The notes under the pieces: generated by a model
Databases searched by the model: none
Seen by the model: only the letters and a program-made list of their open reading frames with translations
What the model was told of the DNA's origin: nothing
Made by a program: the position numbers and the translations under genes
Source: Acestrorhynchus altus
Lineage: Eukaryota; Chordata; Actinopteri; Characiformes; Acestrorhynchidae
Direction of reading: 5' to 3'
Length of the DNA stretch: 64,000 nucleotides
Assembly (NCBI GenBank): GCA_034509495.1
Contig: CM067525.1
Coordinates: forward strand, 2,837,280 to 2,901,279
Part shown: in pieces, positions 38,819-54,319 of the stretch
How positions within the stretch are numbered: the stretch's first letter is position 1
Layout of the letters: every line of letters starts with the position of its first letter

Positions 38819-40043
38819 GAACATCAAAACAGGTTGAGAAAAGTTAAGAACCTCTGGTCCAGTTCATGTGTCTGACCTACTGCAGAACATTGCCAATGGG
38901 ATGACTCTACAGGAACCCTATGAACACTATTGATTGTTGATTGTTGATCCTACCTGGTTGAGAATGCATGTAATAAGGGTGATGAGCAGAAGACTGACCT
39001 GTGTCCCTTTCTAAAGACCTTCACAAACAATCAGACCGATATCCTTGGCTTTACAGGTCAGATCATTGTGAAATAGCAGTGCTGTAACATTGCTCATTTC
39101 TGGGAAGTTGTTGCAATTCCAGACCCTCCCACGTGACACTGCCTTGTTTACCATTGGGTTAAATAAGGTGATGTAACACTTAACCCAAGAATGTGTGCAG
39201 AACCCATGATCAGAACCCCCAACATACTGGAAAGCATGACTTTATAGTGAGTAACCCACATAAAACATGCCTTTAATCACCATGCAGGTTCAAGATCTGG
39301 ACAGTGAAGGACATGACAGTGGCCTGCTCTTACTGGAATCTGCCATTCCATCTTAAAAGCTGCTGCAGTCCTGCCTGCAAGTCTGATGGTGTATTGAGCC
39401 CAGTCATGCGCGTCAACAGCGCCGCCATATTGGAGCGGTCTTGTTTTGGATTCTTATTCGCCAGCTGTTTGTTTACGTTCCCCATTTCACCTTAAATGGT
39501 TCCAGTGGGTTCTTAAATGGTACCTGAGGTTGCACCCTTTAAGATGGGAGTGAAAATCTCCATTTGCATTTTAATCAAATCTAATGCCATTTGGGAAATA
39601 CATTATTTCTCGACTTTTATATTCCTGCAATCTATAAGCATTTACCAGATTCCTCTATATCTGGAGTTTATAACAAAATGATTGGTTATGGTTGCTTTAA
39701 TCTTAATAATCTCATACGCTTGTATTTGTTTATTGTGGATTTTGACCGTTCCAATATGGCGGCACCGCACACGCGTCGCCTAATAGAGAACGACGGGGGT
39801 TTCAGTGACATCTAGAGACGGAACGCTGTCCCTACAGCACGATTTAAGGTGGAACGGACCACGCGAACAAGCTTGGGGGGGGGCAGACAAATGAATAAAA
39901 TATAGACTTTAATGAGTCATAATTATAATAAAAATGAGGCAGTTAACTGCGAATAAACATTAAAATGTAACTTTTCGTGTTATGTTAGTTAATATCACAG
40001 TCGGACCGTTTAAAGGGCTCGACAGCACCCTCGTGCAACAGGT
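38819..40043. other. Gene-free stretch between hAT relic and tRNA
   Basis: No coding signature. A 20-bp inverted repeat (39421-39440 and 39744-39763, 19 of 20 positions pairing) with GCCGCCATATTGGA arms brackets 303 bases and may be the ends of a small transposon. CTTAAATGG words recur within and beside it. Confidence 0.5.
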
Positions 40044-40134
40044 GGCTCTGTGGCGCAATGGATAGCGCATTGGACTTCTAGGCGTCTCTAGTGGAGTGAT
40101 TCAAAGGTTGTGGGTTCGAGTCCCACCAGAGTCG
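40044..40134 (+). tRNA. tRNA-Arg (anticodon TCT) with an 18-nt intron
   Basis: The full cloverleaf can be traced: acceptor GGCTCTG with CAGAGTC and discriminator G; A box TGGCGCAATGG; anticodon stem TTGGA with TTCAA; anticodon TCT at 40077-40079; B box GGTTCGAGTCC. The intron is 40081-40098, one base 3' of the anticodon as is canonical, leaving a 73-nt mature tRNA. A TTTT run at 40138-40141 is the Pol III terminator. It closely resembles vertebrate intron-bearing tRNA-Arg-TCT genes. Confidence 0.95.
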
Positions 40135-40137
40135 CAC

Positions 40138-40141
40138 TTTT
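40138..40141 (+). terminator. RNA polymerase III T-run terminator of the tRNA gene
   Basis: A TTTT run begins four bases after the tRNA 3' end. It is short but sufficient for Pol III. Confidence 0.7.
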
Positions 40142-41047
40142 CATTGTTTATTTGGCTGAAAATCCTTGTTATTTAGGAATCTCATGGAAAATATGTATAA
40201 ACCCTTTTAAAGTTTGAAATATATGAACCAAAAAGATCTGATCTGGTCTTGTATGTCCATAAAATATCAGTCCAATCGTCTTCTGGCTTGTCCATGTGAT
40301 CTTTAGCAAACTGCAGAGTATTGGTGTGGTCTTGGTTAGTTGACCATCACTGGGGAGGGTAATAATGCTGACCAGATTAACCAGCAAGACTACGCTGGCC
40401 AACCAGCTTGACCAAAATCAAATGCACCATACTGGTGAAGTGTTGCTTCACCAAAGACACCAGTCATGTCACTGGTGTTGCCCCTTAATATGCACCAACA
40501 CACTGAGGCTGCATTCCCAGTCTTTTCACTGGTATTGCCCTTCAATATGCACCAACCCTCAAAGAGACTACATTACCCAGCAGCCCGGGCTGCCTCCTGC
40601 TGACCGGAGGAGGAAAGCACATGGATTTATTTACAACATCTCCCTGATCTGCTCTGTTGGTCTGCTGGGGGGCAGGTTCAGACTGGGGGGCAGGTATAGG
40701 CAGTGGGGCAGGTGGAGGCAGTGGGGCAGGTTCAGGCTGGGGTTCAGGTGGTGTTTGGTGGTGTTAAACTCGCTCTGATCGTGTTTTTATCAGCTGGTTT
40801 TGGAGCAGATGGGCAGCGACAGATGGGCTTCAGCTCGCCCGAGAAAGTAGGACACGCCCGGCTGGATTAATCCCAGCATGGACGCTGGATCCGTGGACCA
40901 CTGAACTCAGCCCCCCTCTGCTCTTCTGCTTCTGAGCGTCTGAACCAGGAGCTGCGTTTGATCAGCATCTCTGACCCAGAGAGCTTCATCCAGAGGTCAG
41001 GAGAGTCCATCAGGAGGACAGGTGAGAACATTCCACTGTTTGGTTTC

Positions 41048-41300
41048 TCAGCATGGTCCACCAGTTTGGTCATCCAGACAGAAATGCACCTTACTGGTAA
41101 ACTAGGTGGTTGAGCAGCATTTGACCAGTTTGGTGCATTAGATCATGGTCATGCATGGTCTTGCTGGTTACACTGGTCAGCATGGTCCACCAGTTTGGTC
41201 ATCCAGACAGAAATGCCCCTTACTGGTGAACTAGGTGGTTAAGCAGGTCTTGACCTGTTTGATGCATAAGATCCTGGTCATGCTGGAAGCCCAGCTTGGT
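41048..41300 (+). repeat. Tandem duplication, about 129-bp unit
   Basis: CAGCATGGTCCACCAGTTTG at about 41049 and at about 41178 starts two near-identical copies that both run through CATCCAGACAGAAATG and ACTAGGTGGTT. The second copy decays at its end. The sequence is rich in GGTCATG and TTGGTCA words like the 37.1-kb repeat. It lies upstream of cldnd1. Confidence 0.8.
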
Positions 41301-42412
41301 TTTGCTCGTGATGCGGGTGGTTACATTACATTTCCATTCATGAAATTTGTCTGGTCATCCACTACTACACCAGGGTTTTATGCTTCTGCCGATGGATTGA
41401 CCAATGAGGTGTTGAAGAAAATGGCAAGATCACGATGAGGACCAGTGGTCATGGTCAGCTGGTGCTGGTGGTGGCCATTGAGCAGCACCATGCATGTCAA
41501 AAATTCATTGCTACATGCACCAACTAGATTTCCAGTACAGGGTTTGCTTTTGCCTGGATGACCAGCTTTTCAATCTTCTTGACCATCAGGGACCAGTCTA
41601 AAACCAGCTGCCAGCAAAAACGGGTCTTAAACTGGATTTTCCAGCAGGGGACATGATATTGATTCTTTCTTCTGTCTGGTTTGTGCCACCCTGAAGTGGT
41701 TGGCATATTGTGAGCATGTATTGTCGCTGTCCAGTGAAGAACGTGCATCTCCAAAGTGGCAACAAAATGAGTGGACGTTAATGAAAAATAAGAATTCACA
41801 GTTCGAGCATTTCTGTCGGTCTGTTCATCCAGCGTTATTCATACAGTCCTCAGAGCAGCTGCAGGGTTCAAACCGTGGAAGAACATGTAAATGTTAAATT
41901 GGAGATACGTGGTTTTCATCGGACACCATCAATATGCTTTAAATTGCAGTGGGCAGTACAGAGCTGTAGAAGGACTGGCCACAGTGTAGAAGACCTTAGG
42001 TTTTATCATCGCAGTGTGAGTTTGGAACCTCGGACATTAGTTTGGTTTGCTCTTGATTGTTGAACTCGGTGGTATCACCATGGTAAATTCAAAATAGGTC
42101 ACTGAGGCCTTTCTGAAGGAAGGTTGTAGATGCAGATGAGCCAGTCCATGGTCATCCTTGCGAGTTCAACCCAAGAGCAGACCACAAGATGCTTGACGAA
42201 GTCTCCTAAAATGTCGTTGTGGTAGCAGGTCGCTCTCGTCACAGTTGATGTCGAAGTGCAGCTTCGACCATCAGAAAGACCAAACTAGGAGATAAAAAAC
42301 ATCTCGATTAAGACCAGGTACATGTAAAACCAGTACTGGTGTCCCAAACCGTTCCAGCACCACCTCTTTAAATCAGGCTGGACCAAGAACTCACCTTATT
42401 GTGTTTCTGCAG
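41300..42412. other. Gene-free stretch upstream of cldnd1
   Basis: No coding signature that I trust. Part of this or of 40.79-41.02 kb may hold a non-coding first exon of cldnd1: the coding exon begins two bases after an acceptor, and a good donor (GGACAG/gtgaga) lies at about 41021. Confidence 0.4.
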
Positions 42413-42414
42413 GT

Positions 42415-45577
<3,163 letters not shown>

Positions 45578-45655
45578 AACCTGTCCATCAACCAGTTGTA
45601 CGCTGTAGTCCAGATTTAGTGAGGTTTCTACAGCTGTTTACTTATTTCATACAGT

Positions 45656-47395
45656 TAGGGCTGCAACGAACAGTCATCGCTGTAATCCGTTAATGTATCA
45701 GTTATTATTTTCATAATCAACTACACTAATTTTTCTGCCATCAGTGTTTTTTGGATGAAGCACCAAAACCCATCACTCTGTACACATCCTTTAGTGAATT
45801 ATAATGAGACCAGTCGTAATTAGGCCATAATTATGTGTTTTTTTGTGTTTTTATTTGGATTTTTTCCCGAATTTGCAAAGAAGAAAAAGCAAAAATGTCA
45901 AAAAGACCAGCATTAGTTCTGTAGGCTTACTTTTTAGACTGACATTCACATTTACTGCGTTTGGCCGTAATGGATGCTTGTCCAGAGTCACTGTCAAACA
46001 TGTTGCACTGGTCAGTGTATGCAGAATTAGAAGCTCTTTACAAGAGCTCTTACTGGTGGAAAGAGGTGTCCTTGCCCAGCCAGGGAATCAAACCAGTCAG
46101 TCTCAGTACTGGTGGACTTGTTACCCACTGTGGTCAAACAAAACTGCTTTAAAGCCAAATGAAAGCACAAAAGGTGGGCGGTGTGGGATGGGCTGGGGCA
46201 GGAATAGCCTCACTAGGTTTCTCTATAACAGAAGCTGACCCTTCATATGAGCTACCTCTAAGTTTATGCGTCTACGTCATATCTACACCGTACCTTCCGC
46301 ATAGTCACGCATCCTACACCATAATCTGCACTGCGCTGATGCACACGCCCCCACGACTTGCATCAGTGCAGATCACAACAACTGTGATTAGTCCGGTTGA
46401 GAGAAATGGTAGCAGGCGAAGAACCAAACCACCTGTACAGGCTTCATCGTTGATTCGACGGAGAAGCATAAATTGGCCCTGGACTCGTCATCACATTTTC
46501 ACCGTGCATTTGAATACGGTCGTAGGAACAGTCCGCAGCGTACTCGCGTATAAGCAACAAGAAAACAACGAGTATGTTGGTACATCAAGTTACAGATACT
46601 GCGGGACATCCTAAGCATAGACATATATACATAGATGCTGCTTTGGCCTGTTGCTGCAACACGTTGATGCGTCAGCCATATTGGTCCAGGCAAGACTGAC
46701 CTGTAGACAAATAGAACTAAAAGGAGGAGGGGGCTGTTTTTTATGGTTTAAAAGCACAATATTCCTCAAACAAATGGCCAAAAACAACATATCTGTGAAA
46801 AATTACATGAGATATGGTTACACATTTTATACAGCCCACCAATCAGGCGTCTTGTTTCCAGTACAATCTAATGAGTATTATGAGAAGTTGCCTGGACCAA
46901 TATGGAGGCAACATTGATTCACGATTCAGTAACCAGTAACAGACACACAGGCTGGCAAACTTCACACTACATAACGTTGTACCCACCGGGGAGCTGATGG
47001 TTCATTAGATTCCACTCTCGACTTGTACTTTTATATGCATAAAATAAAGACGCACAAATAAATCATAATTATTTACACCACAATTCATTTCATAGTTATG
47101 ACGGGCCTAAAAACAATTTGGCACATCGTTGAGCATTTCCGAGCACTTTTTAATAAAGTAGAAGCCATATCGCCCCCTACATTTCCTGTAGTGTATTACA
47201 ATCTGTCAGAATGACTGTGGATCACGTGCTCATTATAGAGCATCACCCTACACCTCCTGTACTGGACTGCAATGTCGGGATGACTCTTTGATTCCTGTCA
47301 ACATTAAAGCACTTTCTTTTTTTAATGTCAACATATTGATTCTATTCAATGTTATTAACGAATAATTGAATGATCCACTAATTGTTGCAGCCCTA
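45656..47395. mobile_element. Possible DNA transposon with TAGGGCTGCAAC inverted ends
   Basis: TAGGGCTGCAAC at 45656-45667 is the exact reverse complement of GTTGCAGCCCTA at 47384-47395, and both flanks continue with AT-rich partly mirrored sequence (TAATCCGTTAATG versus CATT-style words). These ends are typical of a teleost hAT-like MITE. The 1.7 kb between has no transposase frame I can recognise, so this may be one long element or two separate insertions. Confidence 0.5.
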
Positions 47396-50384
47396 ATTAT
47401 AGTCCTGGACTTCCTCCGTCTCACTCTAGAGCTCATTGTTACTGGTCCGGTCCGTTCTTCTAAGGCTGCAAGTTCTTGTTCCGGTGCTAACGGCTGGGAA
47501 CATGGATCATAAATCATTTTCAATGATCGGAAGTTTAACCTACTAGCTGTCGTGAGAAGTATTGCATCCTAGCTGCTTGAAAAGGGGTAACCCTTTTATC
47601 CTGGTATTTTAGAAGATGTTTGTGTGAACACTAGTCCAAAGCTGGACTTCAATGCTTTAACCACATGGCTGTGTGCTGCTGCATCGCTGTGCTGAAGTGT
47701 GATCTCCCTTTATGATCCAAAATCGTGCGAACGTGGCTGAAATGCCTTAAACAGTCTTGAACTGGGACGAGCGTGTTCACACTCACTGTGAAAGTCCAGC
47801 TAAATGTAGGCTTCACTGGTTCCCACTATTGTTTCAGCTTTTGTTCACACGTGAACCTGAATTCTCCAGGAAGCATACCGACTTTCCCACTTGTAGATTA
47901 CCAGTGAACCCATTCCCGTTTAGTTCCCAGTAAATGCTACTGGTGTGTATGAAATATGCAGGGGCTTCAGATATCAGTGGCTTGTCAAACTACTAGTAGA
48001 CCTCTCTGTTCCAGACAAGGCAGTTTAGTCCCGTCTTCGTACGATGAAGCATTTTACAAACCGATTCCTGCAGGAAAGTACAAAATTGGGAGACCCACCA
48101 ATATTGGGAGAACTTGGATTGCTGGGATCAGCTGTCCATGCTATCTGCTGCTATTCTCATTACATAATTGCAGGAGAACTTGAATGTGGGTGTGGTAAGA
48201 AGACAGCTTCCTGCCTCACATCACCTCTGGCAGCATTTGGAAGGTCTCCACTCGATGCGTTGGAACGGTGGGGAAAGAGAACTGATTTATCAAACACTAG
48301 GGGACGCAATAGCCAGGTTTGCAACAACATGAATGTCATGTTCATCATAAAATGTCTGTTGATGAACAAAGTTTTACCAAAATGCAACGAGTGCATGCAT
48401 GTGAAATGATTCCAAACAGGAAAGTTGTTTTAAGTGTTTAATCCCAGCTGATCGGAGGTCAGCCAGCGGTGGATGTTGCTCCCAGGCGTTTCTTTAAGGT
48501 GGACTGTGAAGTACTGAGTGCGGTTGATTCAGTGACCCAGTTTACAGAAGAACAGATGTGTGCAGAAATCACAGAGAAGTCAGTTCAGCATCCATTACTG
48601 TGTTTATTAATGTTGTTATGCATTGTATTCATTTATTACTTCGTCTTGTTTTAGCATTAGACACACATTCAGTTACGTCCGATAGTAACACAGTGCCAGT
48701 AACGCGTATTTATTCTTTTTTACTGCAGTTTTTATGTATTTTATTCCCTTGTTTATCGATTCATTTTTTTTTGTACTCCTTTTGTTGATTGCATATTCAT
48801 ATTTACATGATCATATTCATATTAATGATGGTTTATAACACCAAATAACGTCTTCGTCTTCAGGAGAACGTCACGCACTTGATGTTACATTAAGGTGACA
48901 ATCAGGTGAGGAGGGTGTTGCTACAGGCTGGTGGAAATGATGGTCAAGTTCCTGTGTTTAGATGTCTGTGGTTAATCCAGCATTTTTGAATGTACGGCAT
49001 TAATATGCAAAGCAATGTTTTTCCATCATGTGAGCTTTTTTCCCTGAGTGTCGGATCCAGTTTTGGATCCCGCTTATAGAGCTGTGCTGTTGCCTAAACC
49101 TACGTTTGTATCGAGTGGTGAATGAGAAAAAAAATATTTTAACTTCAGTAAAATTACTTTTTTATTCGCAGTCTGTGGCGTGCGGGTATTCTTTCTTTTT
49201 CTCTCCAAACGTGTCTTGAAGGTTTCAGAGGAAATCGAATATGATGTACCTACGTTTAAAAACGCAGTGAGGATCCTCAGAGACGAAGAATTAAGAAAAC
49301 GTAATGGTTTCATCCTAAATTGCCCACTGCTCCCTTTGTAGGACACTACGTCAACTGAATTTACAAAATTACGGATTGTGAGGAAGTGTGGGATTGCTAT
49401 ATGGATGACATTCTTTGACGTTGTCTCGTGTCTCAGTACGGCGTCGGGTTTAACGCAACATGCCGGACGTCTCTGCTTGGAGTTGTAGAGGTTCCTAATG
49501 GTGTCCCGTGATGATCTATCCCATGCAGCAGAGCCACAAATGCCTCGAGTTAGGAGTCCTGGATTTCTATGACACGAACAATTGTTTTATTACATAAATG
49601 CCGATACACACACGGATAATTATGGTTAAATAGAATTATTAGTAGGAATGTGTTAAACAAAGGGTGACTCCATCAATCAAAAAATGTTTATTTGTCCAGA
49701 AAATGACGTAAGGCTTCAGAGCTCAGTAGCAACACGTCATGTATTTAGCACTGTATTCACTGGAAAATGCAGACCGTGAACGTGCACAATTTGTCCCATC
49801 CACACAAACACATACACACTAGGGGGTGGTGAGCACACGTGTCTGGAGTGGTGGGCAGCCCTATCCTTGGGGAGCAACTTCAGTCATGTCCTGCCAGTTC
49901 AGGGAATCAAACCGGCAACCTTCCAGTCACAAGACTGGTTCCCGAACCACCAGGTCATGACTGTCCCAAAGCTTCATTTTACTTTTCCCAAATTAAAGGT
50001 AGATATTGTGTGAAGAACAAGAAACGTATCTTACATTTTTATCTGTTTATCTCCATCCATTCACACGGATGAGTAATGCGAACATGCTGCTGCCCAAAAT
50101 CTGCAGTAATACATGCTTCTACGTTCACTAAATTCCTAAACTCCCTGTGTGAATGACTAATTGTTCACAAATTGAATCTTAGTTAACTGGCCTTTTAAGC
50201 CATTTAATTCCATTTGCTCCCATCCATTGAGGGACGTGGTTTTGGAGCGTTGTTAAAATGAAAGGGGAGTGTGCACACTCCCCTTTACCTGGTTCTGGTT
50301 GCTTCTCAAAAGTAACCCTTTCTGTTTGTGATTTTAGAATTTCTCTCGCGTCCTTCAGAATTTCACGTTTATCAGCGTCTTCCT
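47396..50384. other. Gene-free stretch between cldnd1 and acy3
   Basis: I see no exon with family resemblance and proper splice sites. Open frames at about 48.0-48.4 kb overlap in several frames without recognisable motifs. A short Tc1-family fragment (GTTCCTAATGGTGTCC with CATCCCATGCAG-like sequence) lies at about 49490-49530. The acy3 3' UTR on the minus strand begins at 50384. Confidence 0.5.
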
Positions 50385-53300
50385 TCACGTCCTGCTTGAC
50401 TGGATGGCTGGAATTTCCACTCTTCTCCTCCGGGCCAGAGAGAGTGCAACGCCCTTCTCATAGTACGAAGACTCGTTTACGAAGAAAGGATAGAGCGGCT
50501 CTTTCCCTTTATATCTCACAGTCTCTCCAGAGAAGGACAGGAACATGGGGTCGCCCGGATGAAGGAGGCAGAAGTCCTTGTCCTGTGAAAAAGAAAGAGC
50601 TCAAGATCTATTAACTGAGCTTTATGAGGTTGAGGAGCAGGACCCCACAGGACCACCACAGAGCAGCTCTTATGCAGTGACACTGACGTGGTGGTGGGTT
50701 AGTGTCTACAAGGTGGAGACACTCGGTAGGAGTGTCTCATAGAGTGGACAGTGAGTGGACACAGTGTTTAAACACCCCAGCAGCACTGCTGTGTCTGATC
50801 CACTCATACCAGCGCAACACACACTAACACACCATGTCACTGTGACTGCAGTGCTGAGAATGACCCACCACCCACATAACAGCTGCTCTGTGGTGGTCCT
50901 GTGGGGTCCTGATCATTGAAGATCAAGGGTGGAAGGAGGAGAATAAAGTCTGCAGAGAAACAGATGCAATTAAAGAATTACAAAGGGCTCCTGTGTAGCG
51001 TAGAAAACACTAAACCTGTAGGTCGGGATGAACTGCTGCGGTGACATTGTGAGTATGAGGATCCCGAGGATAATCAATATTCTTCACCAGCGTATAAACG
51101 TCCACTGAGCCACCTTCTAACTGAGCCCCTGAAAAAGGAAAGAGGGAAGGATGAGTTTATTGGGGAAAACTGTAGAATTAGGGCCTCTAGACTGGATACA
51201 AGATGATATACAGTACGGTTGGGAATGGAGGCATAAAGGTTCCGTATGGCATCCTGCACATTCACACAGATGCTGCAGCTGGGCTTGTAGAACCTGCACA
51301 CTCGTAGGGTAGGTTAGCAAATCTAGTTTAAATGTGTAGGTAAAGGTGCTTATGGATCCACTTTGTTTTGCAAACAGTGGATCCACACACACACACTAGA
51401 GGGCAGTGAGCACATGTGCCCGGAGCAGTGGGCAGCCCTATCCATGGCGCCCAGAGAGCAGCTGGGTAGTTAAGTGCCTTACTTCAGGGATTTGAACCAG
51501 CAACCTTCCAGTTGCAAGGCTGATTCTCTATTAATCAGGCCCAGCTGCTCCCATAAATGCCCGACTGGCGATAACTCTGGCAACCAGTCAGGCCAAGGAA
51601 GTGTGCGATCTGGTGGAGACATTCCAGGGAAACCCTTGCTATGTGTGGGAGCATTATCCTGCTGAAAGTGCCAGCTGGAAACCCTGCTATGAGAGGCAAC
51701 ACAGGATGTCCTGCGCATATTGCTGAGCTGTTACATTCCCTCATATCACTACTAGGGGTGACGGACTGTTGTATGCGATGGACCAAGAGATCATGACACC
51801 AGCATTTGGGACAGTGTGTCACTCCACAGCAAAGGCAGGACTGAAGAGTTTACCTCAAGCCCAATCATTGTCAGATTCCAAACAGAACCTGGATTTGTCT
51901 CTAAACACGATATAGTTCCATTGTTCTCGAAATGTCTATCCTGCCTCTCTCAGTCCATTGATGCTCCCCCTCTAAAAGTGGGTCGTAGAGGCATGTTTAG
52001 CAGTCAGTGATCTCTCACCAAGAGGAACACTACCCAAAAGTAGCCTCGTGGAGGAAGCGCTTTACGCCTCCTTATGTCAAGACCCAGTGTCTAATCAGAC
52101 CACACCTGTAATCATTTACATTTACGCTTGTGGGTGCTGGGTGGTTTGGTAGTGCTGCTACCTGAGTTGAAGAGGTGAACCCATTCCAGCATTAGCTGAA
52201 TTGCCTCCTGCATGGCAGTGAAGATGTTGGATCTGATTAGTCCATGAGGCTGAGGTCCGATCTCCATCGCTGCAGGACAGAAAAATGGAAAGATAGTAAG
52301 ATATATGATAACTGTGATCTCTAATAATAACATAATACCATATCCAACCAGGTTTTTGATTCCGATACCAAACCTGTCAACTATTGGTTTTAAAAAGAAC
52401 CCTGCAGACTTTATTCTCCTCCTTCCACCCTGATCTTCAATGATCAGGACCCCACAGGACCACCACAAAGCAGCTATTATGTGGGTGGTGGGTCATTCTC
52501 AGCACTGCAGTCACACGGGCATGGTGGTGGTGTGTTAGTGTGTGTTGCTGGAACGAGTGGATCTGACACAGCAGTGCTGCTGGAGTGTTTAAACCCCTCA
52601 GTGTCACTGCTGGACCGAGAACAGTCCGCCATCTAGAAATATCCAGCCGACAGCGTCCTGTGAGCACTGATGAAGGAGGAAATCTCAGGAGTTTCTACTA
52701 TATTTGTGATAAATGAGGCCCACAATTCCCTGTGCCAGCAGTAGATATGAACCGTGCCATGCACAGCAAAGTGAAGCACCTGTTATGCAGGATTTTTATT
52801 GATGTGGGAGCACACAGCCTGGAAAAATGACTGACACGGTGGATTCGGATGAAAATGACCTCACCCCACCTCCCCATATTAATCTAATCCCGTCTGAACA
52901 GGGCTTAAGAATTCTAAAGAGGAGTTTTGAGAAATCTCATCGAATTCTCACATTATACAGCGTTGTGCCGTGTGTTCACTCCGATTAGCCTTTGAAGAAT
53001 CCGTTACTTCATCTTCATTTCTGCACACAGTGCAAAGAAATAAATAAAGGCCTTTTAAATTAACCTCCAGCCTGAATAAAATCCAGATGAAATGGATGTG
53101 AGAGCCTTAAATCCATAAATTAGGAAATCTGCATAACTCCAGAGTGCTTGAGTCAGCACGGTATTTCAGTATGAATCACTCTGACGGGAGTTTTTTTAGG
53201 CAGCACTCGTACGCTGTGCACTAAAGAGTGAGGCCGTACGTGGAAAAGCATCAATTCAGCCAAAGCTGCAGGCTGTAGTAATAATGAATGAGTGCCAGTA

Positions 53301-54179
53301 GTGGCCTCGTAACATTATCACAGTCATAATGTGGCCTCCTGTCCAACTATGGTCTTCGAGACATGCAGTGCTCAGTACCTACCAAAAGTGCTCCAAGGAC
53401 AGACAACCGGTGAAATGGCCACAGGCCCAATGATTCTCATGGGGGTCCCACCTCACAAATTACAGGACATCAAGGATCTGCTGTAATGTGAGTCTTGGTG
53501 CCAGATGCCACAGGACACCTTCAGAGGTCATGTGGAGTCCATGCACCAACAGGTCAGATCTCTTGATCAAGATGTTCTGGGCATATATGCGATCTGTGCT
53601 GTATGTTATTATACTCACCAAAGCCATGTTTCCCCACAGAGTCAAGAGAGTAGGCTTCACATGGTGGGAAGTCATAGTGGATGTATCTCACTGGAATAGT
53701 GGCCATCTCCCTCTGTACACACACACACACAGACACACAGACACACACACACAGAATAAGCACAACAATCCTACTAATAATGCCACAACCCAGTAAGGTT
53801 TGTAGATGTGTAATAGGGTTGTAACAGAACCTTTACGGTGTTTCTAATAAAGTGGCCAGTGAGTGGAAGCTGGAAGCCGAAGGGGGCTGTTTCTAATAAA
53901 GTGGCCACTGAGTGGAAGTACAAGGGGGTTGTTTCTAATAAAGTGGCCAATGGATGCCTGGTGTTTAATGATATTTTTTTTCTTGCCTGCAGATGTTTGC
54001 AGATGTGGAGACATATCCAGTCACTGTCTGAGTATGTGATGAGGCACAGGCCCATGTTGGCAGTGGTGTTGTGTAGATCACAGATCAGATCCATAGCCTG
54101 AGCAGAGCCTTTAGGGCCGAGCTGAGTGTTCAGGTCCTGAGCACGAGCTATTTCATATGGACTCTGCTCAGAAAGAGAG

Positions 54180-54227
<48 letters not shown>

Positions 54228-54257
54228 TATTATTATGTGAACACATGATATTGTGTG

Positions 54258-54319
<62 letters not shown>

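Noticed and set aside
46159..46614. 151-codon frame at 46159-46614
   Set aside because: Low-information composition, no family motif, and it lies inside the possible transposon at 45656-47395.
47956..48409. Overlapping plus-strand frames of 75 and 121 codons at 47956-48409
   Set aside because: No recognisable domain, no convincing splice sites and competing frames; could be a captured gene piece but cannot be supported.
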